Assembly: GCF_000021705.1 (NCBI RefSeq)
Contig: NC_012751.1
Location: 992,001 to 1,056,000 of the forward strand
DNA: 64,000 nt
Direction of reading: 5' to 3'
DNA from: Candidatus Hamiltonella defensa 5AT (Acyrthosiphon pisum)
GTDB taxonomy: Bacteria; Pseudomonadota; Gammaproteobacteria; Enterobacterales; Enterobacteriaceae
A program made the position numbers and the translations under genes. Below the pieces are notes generated by a model that was not told the origin of the DNA, made no database searches, and saw only the letters and a list, made by a program, of their open reading frames with translations. How positions within the stretch are numbered: the first letter of the stretch is position 1; every line of letters starts with the position of its first letter. Positions 52,668 to 61,995 of this stretch are shown here, in pieces.

Positions 52668-52865
52668 TTAATTCGACAGATCGATTCTGATATCACTGCT
52701 CAGGTGGTAATGGGCTGAGCTCAGTGCCACGCGGAGGTGATCGCCCTGGGCTATTGTTAAGCGATATTGTTTTTGTACGACGCCCACTTTAGGTGCAGAT
52801 TGATAGAATAAAAAAATAGAAGCGGGTATAGTTAATTTAAATACCTTCATACTTAAATCAGTCAT
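52668..52865 (-). CDS. Hypothetical small protein
   Basis: A 65-residue frame beginning M-T-D-L-S-M-K-V-F-K-L-T-I-P-A-S-I-F-L-F-Y, with one hydrophobic stretch and a polar C-terminus. It is not recognised; it could be a small exported protein. Confidence 0.3.
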   Translation of the reverse strand: MTDLSMKVFKLTIPASIFLFYQSAPKVGVVQKQYRLTIAQGDHLRVALSSAHYHLSSDIRIDLSN

Positions 52866-52910
52866 CTTTATTGTCGGGGGCAGTTGTAGCTTGATAGAAA
52901 AATCATAACC

Positions 52911-53477
52911 TTAACTTATAAACCAAAATTGATTATCTCCATAAAAAGCAGAAGTCTTACCGTGAGGAGCCAACAATTCCAGGTTTTTCAGTTGTAAGTT
53001 CCTAAGCTTACGTTGAGGCCTAAAATAGGCTTGAATGAGTTCTACCGTCCAGAAAAACACTGAAAATATAAAGCGAAATGGGGCAGTAATGAAATTAAAA
53101 GTACGCTTCAAAAAGAGTGTTTTATCATTTTTTTTAAATAAAGGCTTATTTGGATTAGCTATAGTGTTAGGGGTCTCAGATGTATTAGTGACATTCACAT
53201 GAGTTTCTGATGCTAGTTCTTCTGGTGTTTCTTCTATTATTGTTTCTGGTATTTTTGATTTGTTTAGTTTTTTTATATCTCCTCTTAAGTTCAGACATTG
53301 TGTTTAATAGCTTTTTTCTTGTGGTTTTTTTTCTATTTTTTCTACTGTTTTATTCAGCCCTGATATTGTTTTGTCTAATTCTGTTTCTTTTTCTGCTTTT
53401 GTCTGGGACGCGGATTCTGTTACTTTTTTAGGAATACCCTTGTTATTTTTTTTTACCGAGTTTGTTTCTAGCATTAT
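52911..53477 (-). pseudogene. Hypothetical Lys/Glu-rich protein with membrane segment, internal stop
   Basis: From an ATG at 53477 the frame reads M-L-E-T-N-S-V-K-K-N-N-K-G, a Lys/Glu-rich segment to a TAA near 53305, then continues in frame (I-P-E-T-I-I-E-E-T-P-E-E-L). It ends with a hydrophobic part (F-I-T-A-P-F-R-F-I-F-S-V-F-F-W-T-V-E-L-I). Composition resembles secreted or membrane proteins of symbionts. No family is recognised. Confidence 0.35.
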
Positions 53478-53525
53478 TTTTTTGCCATCTGTCCATTTAT
53501 TTCTGTATCATAATTCCTATTCTCT

Positions 53526-53960
53526 GCTTTAAGAATAGATGACCGCCGCTCAGTTTCTGAGAAACCTCATTGAGGCGGTTCCCTACCAGATTCATACGGT
53601 GTTAACGGATAACGGCATCCAATTTTGCAATGGTAGGGCAACTCAATAACTCCTGTGGAACACATCTTTGACCGCATATGCAGACAAAACACCATTGTAC
53701 ACCGCGATTAACGCCCATCCATTCGTCTTGGACAAACGGGCAAGTCTAGCGCATGAACAGAACCCTTAAGAAAGCCACGGTAAAAACGTTATCACTACGA
53801 TTCACATGAACAACTCACTCAGCATATTCAATAGTTCTTTCTAGATTACATCTTGTTCAACCTCTAAAAACCCTCAAAGGCCTCACGCCCCATGAATTTA
53901 TTTGTCAACAGTTGACTAGGTACCCTGAAAATTCACCATTAACTATAACCATCAAAATAC
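53526..53960 (+). pseudogene. IS481-family transposase remnant
   Basis: Reads T-A-A-Q-F-L-R-N-L-I-E-A-V-P-Y-Q-I-H-T-V-L-T-type integrase core with D-N-G-I-Q-F. With frameshifts it continues H-I-F-D-R-I-C-R-Q-N-T-I, S-H-G-K-N-V and L-K-G-L-T-type tail. This is the rve domain and C-terminus of IS481 transposases, heavily decayed. Confidence 0.7.
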
Positions 53961-54229
53961 GGGATCTTACACCTGATTTCTCATGCCGCATCAATGTTAC
54001 CGTCTTTGCCAAAGACAAATGATCCCCTCCTCTTCTTAAGGTATTTTTTTGATAAAAAAGTGAGCGATTTTTGATATTTATTTTTACTTAAGGTAGATAA
54101 AATTACACAACAAAAAACCACAATTAAATCAAAAATACACAAATCATGCCTCTAAAAAGCTGAATATAAAAAATACTTAGGGGCTTAAATTTATCAATAT
54201 TTTTTTTAAAAATATCAGTGAAATAAAAA
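53961..54229. other. AT-rich region upstream of the metalloprotease gene
   Basis: No gene is supported. The very AT-rich stretch around 54040-54220 is the likely promoter region of the downstream genes. Confidence 0.4.
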
Positions 54230-54424
54230 ATGTTTGCTAATAAAAAATCTGTACCGGATCAATCTTATATTGATTCACATCAATTCAATAGTATCTCCTT
54301 TCTAGAAGCCAACCCTGGAAATTTAAACTTTTGTGAATCTATCTCTGCATCTAATACACCTAAAAATTTGCCAAAATCCGGTCCAGCTAAATGCAACCTG
54401 CGCAAGTTCTTATCAATACTCTAA
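54230..54424 (+). CDS. Hypothetical 64-aa protein upstream of the M91 gene
   Basis: Starts M-F-A-N-K-K-S-V-P-D-Q-S-Y, Ser/Asn-rich, ending L-R-K-F-L-S-I-L, 30 bp before the next gene on the same strand. The composition resembles the N-terminus of secreted effectors, and it might be a broken leader or a small chaperone-like gene. Not recognised. Confidence 0.35.
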   Translation: MFANKKSVPDQSYIDSHQFNSISFLEANPGNLNFCESISASNTPKNLPKSGPAKCNLRKFLSIL

Positions 54425-54454
54425 ACTAATTTTTTCAAAAAAAAGGATATAATA

Positions 54455-57400
54455 ATGCGGCGTGCTCTTAAACTAAATTTAACACCATTAAGTTTTTCCT
54501 CATCTTCAAATTCAGATACGGACATTCAATCTCTGGTAAAAAAGTCTAGTGTAAACTGGATAAAAAACAACCACCAACTCTCTTTTGATGGTACTAATAA
54601 AAACATTTACCAGCGACTTGAAAAAGCACTCGATAAAATCGAGTCGACTGAAACAGGCAAAGAGTTGTTAAACTGTATTGAATCAGTATCTCGGCTCAAG
54701 TCAGAAAAATTGATAATACGTCTTGATTCTACTGAGTTGGGTGTGACAGCACACTGTGCTGAAAATGCTGAAAACTTTCGGGGAACCGGTTCCTATCTTC
54801 ATTGCAATCTGAATTCTGTGCAAGAAGAATCCATCGGAAAAGGAATCGAACAAACGGAATTAGATGCTTGTATTGTTTTTCATGAATTACTTCATGTTTT
54901 TCACAATTTAAATGGTGAACGTCTCAAGGTTGCAGTTTTTCAACCAGAAGTAGAAACTTACTCTCCATTTTTACTTGAAGAAGCAAGAACCGTTGGATTA
55001 GGTTCATTTTCGGAAGAAGTTTTTTCAGAAAACAAATTTCGTGAAGAGATTGGTATTCCACGCAGAGTCTCCTATGCTCATGAATCATCTCTCATACACG
55101 ACGATAATACATTTACTATGTTTTTCGAAAATAAACAATCACATCCACTGCTTCGTGAACTTACCAGCAGAGATGTGCACAACAGAACAGCGATTTCTGG
55201 CACTTCTGCCCAACAAAACTCCTCCTCAGATACCCAAAACACAATCCCAGGTGCCGGCAGCGAAGCAGAGACAGCGAATAACACGACTCAAAACACCGCG
55301 GCCATATCGAATGCCACAGCACATGCCGCGTTGGCTTTAACCTCATCAGAAAGGGGATATGATAATCCGTTTAAACCCCTTGCTGACAATGAACCCTCTC
55401 AACGGGTGAGCATAGAAGAAAAAAGCCAAAAAGAGAAAGCAGAAAACGCGATAAAACACAGAGAAGACACCGATAACCAAAAACGCCTCACCAAGAGCAC
55501 GACGTTAAAACAGCGTATCGAGCCTCAAAAAATCATAACGAGTGCAGGAACAGAGTTGTCTGCAGAGTCCTTAGAGCCTCATCAGCCCGTCGCTAGGTTT
55601 GATGTCTCTGATGCAGCACTGCTTGAACCCTGGTTAATGAGGTTAAAAAATAAAAATGCGGTTCAACGTTTGGAGGAATATTTTAAAATAACCCAAGAAA
55701 TATTAGACACTTGTGGGCTGGAAGACTCTAAACGTCTTTTTGCCCACCCAAATCTGGTCAAGGAAGCGGTTTGTTTTGCTGGACACTCTCTTAATGGGGG
55801 AATGTTCAAAGATGCATACTTATCTCCATTAAAAATCACTTACCTGAGCGCGGCCTCTCTCGCTCAAGAGGGTAAGCTTCCCAATGAATATTATTCGGTC
55901 TGGACTCATGATAAAGAGACATTTTCTCCAACACGTTTACTACTAAATATTTATGGCAAAGACTACGATTCCCCACCAAAGATTTCTGGGAAAAATGACT
56001 CTGAATCAAGTCCCAAAAGATTACAACCCCTGTTCAGCATACTTAAAAGTGCTCAATCACCGTCATTCAAACGATTGGGTGCAGATTTAAATCATTTTTT
56101 AAAAGATTTAAAGAAGGAAAAATCTTTAAATAAAGACCACATAAAAAACATCATGGAAAGTTTTGCCGCGTTCTCCGTTCAGCATAGTGCCCCCCCTGGA
56201 TTTTTAGCAGCCAATGGAAAAGATGAAATGACTACAGTCAATTCCCTGGATGCATTGAAAAAATCAGTAAAAAACGTAATAGAAAATTTTGAAGCACTTA
56301 AGAGAGAAGATGAAACATTGGGAGAAGCACTTGAGGCACAACGCACGTCTGAGGCAGTCAATAACGCACAAACGCAACAAAAACAAGCAGCAAGACAGAT
56401 TGCATCCGACAGAAGCCTTTCTGCGTTTTTTCAGGAAAATCAAAGAAAAGCAGTAGAATTTAAACAGAATAAAGAGCGAGAAGACAGGGAGACTCAATAT
56501 AAAAAGACAGTAGAGTCTCAACAATCTGAAATAAAAAAGAGTATTCTCAGCAGAAAACTTGAATCAGACATGTTTGCGTATAATCTTCACAATGAAAATA
56601 AACTGGCATTAGAGCAACAGGCTTCTAAAAAGCGCGCAGAGGAGGCGAAAAAATTAAATGACGCTGGTAAAAAGCCCGCATTAGAAGGTCCAAACCTCTC
56701 AGGTGCACGAAGTGCGTCTGAAAACAACGGCGCATTAAATGGCTCTGGCAAAAATCAATCCGCATCGGCGTTAAATGAGCCATCTACTTCTCAAGGTCAC
56801 TTAGAGAGTGTGGCCGAAAATGATTCAGCTCTAAATAAAGAGTTGTTGATTCAGACAATTTCTTCTCTTCCTGGGGCTGAGCAAATAGAGAGAAGAGATG
56901 GTGATAATATTATTCTTGACCTTAAAGTAGATTTACACATCTCTAATCAAACGAAAATTTTTAATCAAAAAAACGATAAAGATGGGACTGCAAGGCTCGA
57001 AGTGACGGTGAAACCGGAAAAAACAAAGACTGTGTATTCTGCTCATAATACAACCTCTATTGAGCCTGAAAATTCTGCGACTGGACCTCAGCTGGCGACA
57101 CTTTATAGTCTTAATAAAAGCGATGCGGGTATTGGAATACATATTAAAGGTGCCGATGGCTCAGAAATGAAGACGGCCTGGCCTTGGAAAGCCTTTGATA
57201 ATTTCAATTATACAAGCCCTCAAAAAAACATATTGATTACTACAGGAGCCATACCTAACGGAGATCAGCCTCAGGCCTTGCCTAATAGTTTCTCCGAAGC
57301 AAGTGTCAAAGGAAATATCTCATTCAATTCCGAAAATGACATAGAGAAATCACGCATCGAGAAAAAACAGCCACAATGGCCTGAAGCTCAAAAAAATCTT

Positions 57401-57616
57401 GCACAACTTTATCAAGAAAGCGAAAGGCACAGAGAAAAAGCAAAACAGGAGAAACGGTGGGCAGATGCAGAGAATCAACGTGAAAAGAACGAGGAGTCCA
57501 GAGTATCTCATGAAAGGCGAGATTTTTTACACAAAGCAGCAGAGTCACGCATGGTGAAAAATAATCTAAGGGAAACGGAGTTGAAAAAATCCAGTAATAA
57601 AAATGGCGTTCTCTAA
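54455..57616 (+). CDS. Large protein with NleD/M91-like zinc metalloprotease domain, candidate effector
   Basis: A 1,053-residue protein. Residues ~40-230 carry a zinc protease signature H-E-L-L-H-V-F-H-N-L-N-G (ligands His143 and His147, catalytic Glu144) with a downstream acidic cluster L-L-E-E-A-R (175-176) as a likely third ligand. This matches the M91 family of NleD, a type III effector that cuts host MAP kinases. Residues 230-370 are disordered and Ser/Thr/Gln-rich, 380-620 form a second globular part of unknown type, and 625-760 are coiled coil (Q/K/E-rich). A beta-rich segment (about 800-950) and a charged C-terminal helix follow. The frame is intact and long, suggesting selection. 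The effector role is inferred. Confidence 0.7.
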   Translation: MRRALKLNLTPLSFSSSSNSDTDIQSLVKKSSVNWIKNNHQLSFDGTNKNIYQRLEKALDKIESTETGKELLNCIESVSRLKSEKLIIRLDSTELGVTAHCAENAENFRGTGSYLHCNLNSVQEESIGKGIEQTELDACIVFHELLHVFHNLNGERLKVAVFQPEVETYSPFLLEEARTVGLGSFSEEVFSENKFREEIGIPRRVSYAHESSLIHDDNTFTMFFENKQSHPLLRELTSRDVHNRTAISGTSAQQNSSSDTQNTIPGAGSEAETANNTTQNTAAISNATAHAALALTSSERGYDNPFKPLADNEPSQRVSIEEKSQKEKAENAIKHREDTDNQKRLTKSTTLKQRIEPQKIITSAGTELSAESLEPHQPVARFDVSDAALLEPWLMRLKNKNAVQRLEEYFKITQEILDTCGLEDSKRLFAHPNLVKEAVCFAGHSLNGGMFKDAYLSPLKITYLSAASLAQEGKLPNEYYSVWTHDKETFSPTRLLLNIYGKDYDSPPKISGKNDSESSPKRLQPLFSILKSAQSPSFKRLGADLNHFLKDLKKEKSLNKDHIKNIMESFAAFSVQHSAPPGFLAANGKDEMTTVNSLDALKKSVKNVIENFEALKREDETLGEALEAQRTSEAVNNAQTQQKQAARQIASDRSLSAFFQENQRKAVEFKQNKEREDRETQYKKTVESQQSEIKKSILSRKLESDMFAYNLHNENKLALEQQASKKRAEEAKKLNDAGKKPALEGPNLSGARSASENNGALNGSGKNQSASALNEPSTSQGHLESVAENDSALNKELLIQTISSLPGAEQIERRDGDNIILDLKVDLHISNQTKIFNQKNDKDGTARLEVTVKPEKTKTVYSAHNTTSIEPENSATGPQLATLYSLNKSDAGIGIHIKGADGSEMKTAWPWKAFDNFNYTSPQKNILITTGAIPNGDQPQALPNSFSEASVKGNISFNSENDIEKSRIEKKQPQWPEAQKNLAQLYQESERHREKAKQEKRWADAENQREKNEESRVSHERRDFLHKAAESRMVKNNLRETELKKSSNKNGVL

Positions 57617-57735
57617 AAATACACGCGAGCCAAAAACGGTAAAAAACCATCCTGACCATGAAAAAAGGGCGCATCAGATGTAAAAGGTTGAATTTAATCT
57701 GACATTTCGAACTATTTATCTTAACGTCAAGGAAT

Positions 57736-58008
57736 ATGAGAAATGAATCAACCTTTTACAAGTTTCTCCAGTATTTTTTCCAGCGGCTCGCGAATCAGGG
57801 GGTTAACCAGTGTCAGCAGTTGCAGGTCCACTTTCCAGCGGTGACTGCGGGGTTAACCGTGACCCGATTTTTTGTTCAGAACAATTGGGGCACTTCGCAG
57901 CCCAAAGCCTTTGCAAAAGCGCTCCAGCAAGCGAGTGAGGAACAACGCACACAGTATCAACATCGATGGCGACATCTGGCGCTGATACTGCCCCCAAAAA
58001 ATTCATAG
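57736..58008 (+). CDS. Uncertain small ORF
   Basis: A 90-residue frame with V-N-Q-C-Q-Q-L-Q-V-H-F-P-A-V-T-A-G-L-T-V and A-F-A-K-A-L-Q-Q-A-S-E-E-Q. The middle and end look coding, but the opposite strand is also open and neither is recognised. Listed with low confidence. Confidence 0.25.
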   Translation: MRNESTFYKFLQYFFQRLANQGVNQCQQLQVHFPAVTAGLTVTRFFVQNNWGTSQPKAFAKALQQASEEQRTQYQHRWRHLALILPPKNS

Positions 58009-58118
58009 GGAAGGGGTTCTTTTCAGAACAGGGGCTTGAATCGGATACGACTCGGTGGGCTGAAATATATCAAGGTTTTCTTCGCCATGATTAATGGTCG
58101 CTGTTCAAAGTGGGGGAT

Positions 58119-58415
58119 TTATTCACAAGATAAAATATCGACTAAATTTCGACCACAATAAGCGCCGCGTTCAATCCGAACAATATTACCCATAACACGG
58201 AAAAGTATGGCATACCGCCCGACATAAGCCATGCGGGCTTCCTCTCCAATATCTGGACGCAGTTGATAAATCAACGGGTTAAATTGAATGTCATAAAATT
58301 TTTTGCGGAGCTCCCGAATGAAGGTCACTGCGCGGCGGGGATTATTTTGGCTGATATAATCAGCGGTATTCTCCAGATCACCTTCAATATAGCTGGAAAT
58401 TTCCAATCGATTCAC
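58119..58415 (-). CDS. ParE/RelE-family toxin
   Basis: A 98-residue toxin: I-E-G-D-L-E-N-T-A-D-Y-I-S-Q-N-N-P-R-R-A-V-T-F-I-R-E-L and Y-Q-L-R-P-D-I-G-E-E-A-R-M-A-Y-V-G-R-Y-A-I-L-F-R-V. This is the ParE pattern of DNA-gyrase poisons. It starts at GTG, overlapping the end of a truncated antitoxin gene (GTGA). Its own frame is complete. Confidence 0.85.
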   Translation of the reverse strand: MNRLEISSYIEGDLENTADYISQNNPRRAVTFIRELRKKFYDIQFNPLIYQLRPDIGEEARMAYVGRYAILFRVMGNIVRIERGAYCGRNLVDILSCE

Positions 58416-58548
58416 TTTTTTGCATCCGCTTTGTCAGCCATCACCTGATATTTATTTTCGAGACGATTCAATACATCGTCCATCGAGCTAGCAGGTGTTT
58501 TATCACTGATCGCTTCTTTCCAAAAAGGTAAGGCAGAATCTGCCAGAA
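58412..58548 (-). pseudogene. Antitoxin of the ParE pair, 5'-truncated
   Basis: Reads L-P-F-W-K-E-A-I-S-D-K-T-P, S-M-D-D-V-L-N-R-L-E-N-K-Y and stops in the parE start. Only the C-terminal toxin-binding part remains; the DNA-binding N-terminus is replaced by an Rpn fragment on the other strand. Confidence 0.55.
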
Positions 58549-58556
58549 CTATAGCT

Positions 58557-58646
58557 CGTCAGCTTCTAGCTAACGGGGTTGATCGGGCGATTGTCAAAAT
58601 GTCGACGGGGCTATCTGATGCTGAGATTAATGCGCTGATGGATTAA
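58557..58646 (+). pseudogene. Rpn-family nuclease/transposase C-terminal remnant
   Basis: Reads A-R-Q-L-L-A-N-G-V-D-R-A-I-V-K-M-S-T-G-L, S-D-A-E-I-N-A-L-M-D, the short conserved tail of Rpn (PD-(D/E)xK) recombination-promoting nucleases. The catalytic part is missing. Confidence 0.65.
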
Positions 58647-58649
58647 TTG

Positions 58650-59162
58650 ATGTCGAGTGATGCTATTCTACCTCGCTCATTTTATGAGCGTGATACGCTT
58701 TGTGTAGCAAAGGATTTGCTGGGAAAGGTTTTAAAGTTGGCTGACTATTTCGGGGTTATCAACGAAGTGGAAGCCTATGTTGGGCAGGATGATCCGGCCT
58801 GTCATGCCGCGAGAGGCTACACGCCACGAACAGCCGTCATGTTTGGTGCTGCCGGATTTTCGTATGTTTATCTTATTTACGGCATGTATCATTGCCTGAA
58901 TATTGTGACCGAACGTGAAGGTTTTCCGGCGGCGGTTTTAATTCGAGGCATCGACTTATATAAACCCACAGTGATTTCTTTAGATGGGCCGGGTAAACTC
59001 TGCAAAAAATTAAATATCACAAAAAATAATAACCAGATTGATTTAACCCAATCTCATGATTTTTGTGTTTACAACTCTACTATTCAACCTGAATATATTG
59101 TAACACCAAGAATCGGAATAAAAGTGGGCACTGATAAATTGTGGCGTTTTAAAAGCATATAA
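58650..59162 (+). CDS. mpg: DNA-3-methyladenine glycosylase (AAG/MPG family)
   Basis: A 170-residue enzyme removing alkylated and deaminated purines. It has L-P-R-S-F-Y-E-R-D-T-L-C-V-A-K-D-L-L-G-K, E-V-E-A-Y-V-G-Q-D-D-P-A-C-H-A-A-R-G (catalytic Glu), R-T-A-V-M-F-G, Y-V-Y-L-I-Y-G-M-Y-H-C-L-N and D-G-P-G-K-L-C. These are all AAG-fold signature segments. Size is slightly shorter than typical. This family is uncommon in free-living Enterobacterales and common in Rickettsiales and other intracellular bacteria, which raises the possibility of transfer. The ATG at 58650 overlaps nothing and follows the Rpn stop by 3 bp. Confidence 0.92.
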   Translation: MSSDAILPRSFYERDTLCVAKDLLGKVLKLADYFGVINEVEAYVGQDDPACHAARGYTPRTAVMFGAAGFSYVYLIYGMYHCLNIVTEREGFPAAVLIRGIDLYKPTVISLDGPGKLCKKLNITKNNNQIDLTQSHDFCVYNSTIQPEYIVTPRIGIKVGTDKLWRFKSI

Positions 59163-59546
59163 TATGATAACCAAGACTTATAAAAGTGCCTGATAAAAAA
59201 ATACTAACATGTCCAAGATCCCTCAAAATCAATGTTCAGTCATCATCTCGATTTTAGAAAAAACTCTATTGAAATTGAACTGTTATTCTAAATATTCCCT
59301 TGCAGGAAACTCCTCCGCCCACTTCTCTTACGTTGTCAACGCGACTCTAAAATTGACTGATTTTTGATCTTCTGAAATGTCTGGTTTTGCTTAATCACGC
59401 CATTCCTGTTTTTCTGGCACGCTAACAATAAGAAAAGTCAATCATTTTCTTCTCTAATATCATCATTTTTAATGATATACTCTTCCTTCAATAAAGCCGG
59501 AAGGGATTTTATTCAGTTTGATAGTAAAAAAGGGAGATTGTAGTAC
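59163..59546. other. Intergenic region
   Basis: No gene is supported. AT-rich promoter-like sequence precedes the RoxA-like gene, whose ribosome site AGGGAGA lies at about 59531. Confidence 0.4.
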
Positions 59547-60647
59547 ATGCATCTCATCATCAACTGGGAAGATTTTTTACAACACCATTGGCAAAAGCGG
59601 CCTGTCTTTTTAAAAAAAGCGATTTCTCATTTTATCAATCCGGTTTCGCCTGAAGAGCTGGAAAAACTGGTCATAGAAAAAGCCCTTGAGAGCCAACTCA
59701 TTCAAAGGAATCATGGAAAATATCAATTAGTCCATAAACCCTTTAAGGGGTACGCGTCATTGGGCCAACGGAACTGGTCACTACGGGTGGAAGCAATCAA
59801 CCATTGGCACAGAGGTGCTGAAGAATTCCTAGCTCTGTTTCGTGTTTTCCCCGATTGGGTCAAAGAAGCGCTGACGGTGGTTTTTTCAGTACCCGGCGGT
59901 GGGATTGGCCCTCAGACTAAACCGTCTGACGTGTTGGTGATACAAGGAATGGGACGCAGCCGATGGCGTGTAGGAGATCGAGGGTCATCGCCGGTTGATG
60001 ATGGTCAGAACGACTTTTCTGAAGCAATGATGGATGAAGAGCTGAGTTCCGGGGATATGCTGTATATCCCCAAAGGCTCTGCCCATGAAGCCATTTCGTC
60101 CGAAGCCGCCATGAGTTACTGCCTTCATTTTTGGACAGACAACAGCCTGCGCATGATAAGGAAATGGACTGAGTCGCTTTCAGATGAAAGCCATCGAGGC
60201 ATTGAGTATGCTCCTTCGCCCGATTTACTCCTGCGTGACGACCCGACTGAAATTCGGCCACAAGACATCACCGCCCTCCAAGACATGATGAGCCAATTCT
60301 TGGTCCAGAAGAGAGAACATCTTGAAACCTGGTTTGTTCAGGAGATGTCTCAAACCGCCTATGAGTTACCGAAGTCGCCGGAGGCAGAGGTGTACGCCCC
60401 TTCACAGGTTCAGACCTTATTGCAACAGGGACATCCATTGCACCGGTTAATGGGGCTACGTATGTTACACATCGGCAACCGCTATTTTGTCAACGGAGAG
60501 TCGCTTGACTCAGATTATGCCGCCGCGTGGAATATTGTCGCACGACACAGAACGATTGAGGGCCACATGATGTATCAAGTGATAGACAACTCCGGTTTTA
60601 TGACACAGTTAACCTTGCTTATAAATAAAGGGTATTGGTATTTTTAG
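59547..60647 (+). CDS. RoxA (YcfD)-like ribosomal oxygenase paralogue lacking the iron motif
   Basis: A 366-residue JmjC/cupin protein matching E. coli YcfD, the 2-oxoglutarate/Fe(II) arginine hydroxylase of ribosomal protein L16: N-W-E-D-F-L-Q-H-H-W-Q-K-R-P-V-F, W-S-L-R-V-E-A-I-N-H-W-H and V-P-G-G-G-I-G-P. The iron-binding H-L-D-Q-Y-D of YcfD is replaced by Q-T-K-P-S-D, so both the His and Asp ligands are gone; the distal His may remain (S-A-H-E-A). The frame is intact, suggesting selection for a non-catalytic role. Two further broken traces occur at 11303 and 22985. Confidence 0.85.
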   Translation: MHLIINWEDFLQHHWQKRPVFLKKAISHFINPVSPEELEKLVIEKALESQLIQRNHGKYQLVHKPFKGYASLGQRNWSLRVEAINHWHRGAEEFLALFRVFPDWVKEALTVVFSVPGGGIGPQTKPSDVLVIQGMGRSRWRVGDRGSSPVDDGQNDFSEAMMDEELSSGDMLYIPKGSAHEAISSEAAMSYCLHFWTDNSLRMIRKWTESLSDESHRGIEYAPSPDLLLRDDPTEIRPQDITALQDMMSQFLVQKREHLETWFVQEMSQTAYELPKSPEAEVYAPSQVQTLLQQGHPLHRLMGLRMLHIGNRYFVNGESLDSDYAAAWNIVARHRTIEGHMMYQVIDNSGFMTQLTLLINKGYWYF

Positions 60648-60976
60648 TGCATAAATCAGGCTATCCCTTACTTGGTCTTTGAAGGAGTTGACTTCCTTTT
60701 TGCATAGAGATGTCCAGGTCTACCTGACTCATGAACAGTGGGTTTCACTACTGTTGGAACTGTGGATATCATCCAGTAAGGGGGATATAGGGGTATTTAG
60801 GTGAATGAATCCAGTCAACGTATTTACCTTGTCTATGTTTAATGCAATACTTTTATCGAATTCTCTGTCAGTGAATTGATCAGTGGGATTACCCAATGCA
60901 ATGTTAATGAACCTGGTTGAATTCTATTTTCAAATATAGTACTGACGTTTATCAATCGCTTTTATGGCTCCGTGAT

Positions 60977-60994
60977 ACACAGTTTAAATTGTGT
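60977..60994. promoter_or_regulatory. Palindrome upstream of the PAS-LuxR gene
   Basis: The 18-bp near-palindrome ACACAGTTTAAATTGTGT (one mismatched pair) ends about 30 bp upstream of the ATG at 61024. Size and position fit an operator, possibly for autoregulation. Confidence 0.5.
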
Positions 60995-61023
60995 CAGTTC
61001 TCAACTGGAAAAAGGAATATGAT

Positions 61024-61719
61024 ATGACTGAAGTAACAAAGTTAACGGTGGATTATTTAGGTGAAGTCATGATATCTATGATGGAGCATTCAAATATGCC
61101 TTGGGGGGTAAAGGATAATCAGTCAAGATTTGTTTATTTGAATAAAGCTGGACTCGATATGAACAACATTCCAGCAGGCTTCGATTTTGAAGGACGTCTA
61201 GATGAAGAATTTCCATGTGCATGGGCAGAACTGGCGCCAGAGATTCGAGCACAAGATAGAAAAGCTGAAACGAGTCATCAGACAGCAGAGATAATATGTA
61301 CTTCATATTTTACTCGTGATTCAGTTCTAGAACCCTGGTATTTTCCAAAAATCCCAATTTATAATCCCGATGGAGAGAGTTTAGGCACTATTTTTTACGG
61401 AAAAAAATTCAGCTTTATTTCGTTATGTGATTTCTTCAATAACCTAAAACCCTCTATAATAAATCTTAATCCTCCTGTAGACACTTTTACAGAAAAAGAG
61501 CTTGATATCATATTTTACGCTCTTCAGAAGCTGTCCTCCAAAGACATCGCGACAAAGTTATCTCTCTCCCATAGAACTGTCGAAAATAGATTGCAAAAAA
61601 TTTATGAAAAAATGGAGGTCAATTCACTGGCTGGATTCATAGAATACTGTCACACAAATGCACTTAATAACTATGTTCCAAAAAAATTCCTGAGACAAGG
61701 AATAGAATTTTTTTGGTAA
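61024..61719 (+). CDS. PAS-LuxR family transcriptional regulator
   Basis: A 231-residue regulator with a PAS-like sensor (P-W-G-V-K-D-N-Q-S-R-F-V-Y-L-N-K-A, I-P-I-Y-N-P-D-G-E-S-L-G-T) and a GerE helix-turn-helix (F-T-E-K-E-L-D-I-I-F-Y-A-L, S-K-D-I-A-T-K-L-S-L-S-H-R-T-V-E-N-R). The ATG at 61024 is preceded by AAAGGAATAT; an upstream GTG at 60991 is possible. It is related to the regulator at 34714, but only moderately similar in the sensor, so they likely read different signals. Confidence 0.88.
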   Translation: MTEVTKLTVDYLGEVMISMMEHSNMPWGVKDNQSRFVYLNKAGLDMNNIPAGFDFEGRLDEEFPCAWAELAPEIRAQDRKAETSHQTAEIICTSYFTRDSVLEPWYFPKIPIYNPDGESLGTIFYGKKFSFISLCDFFNNLKPSIINLNPPVDTFTEKELDIIFYALQKLSSKDIATKLSLSHRTVENRLQKIYEKMEVNSLAGFIEYCHTNALNNYVPKKFLRQGIEFFW

Positions 61720-61842
61720 AATCTGGATTGGGTCTCTGTGGTTTTTTCATACAAGGGGCTGCTCACAATCAATCTATTGGCCAATACCAAAAGCTCATTG
61801 AACCAGATAGAGTATTTTAACAAAAAATCAAGGTTTTATTTA

Positions 61843-61935
61843 TTGGGTTAGCGTATCGAGTTGTTCATCTGACAGTCCTGTATAGCGTTTAACATGATCG
61901 CGCCCTACCCCATCATCTCCAAAATCGTCAAACTA
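61843..61935 (-). pseudogene. Rpn-family C-terminal remnant
   Basis: The minus strand reads F-D-D-F-G-D-D-G-V-G-R-D-H-V-K-R-Y-T-G-L, S-D-E-Q-L-D-T-L, the conserved tail of Rpn-family nucleases. Nothing else of the gene remains. Confidence 0.6.
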
Positions 61936-61995
61936 AACTATATGCTCAATCTCACGCTCTGTGAAATATGAGAGGAAGGCACTCCTTGTTTTTAC

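Noticed and set aside
53210..53431. Forward reading frame of 73 residues made mostly of Leu, Phe and Val
   Set aside because: It is the complement of a Lys/Glu-rich coding stretch on the minus strand (52911-53477) and has no ribosome site.
57803..58006. 67-residue minus frame opposite the ORF at 57736
   Set aside because: Both strands are open here and neither has a recognised family, so I kept only one low-confidence entry.
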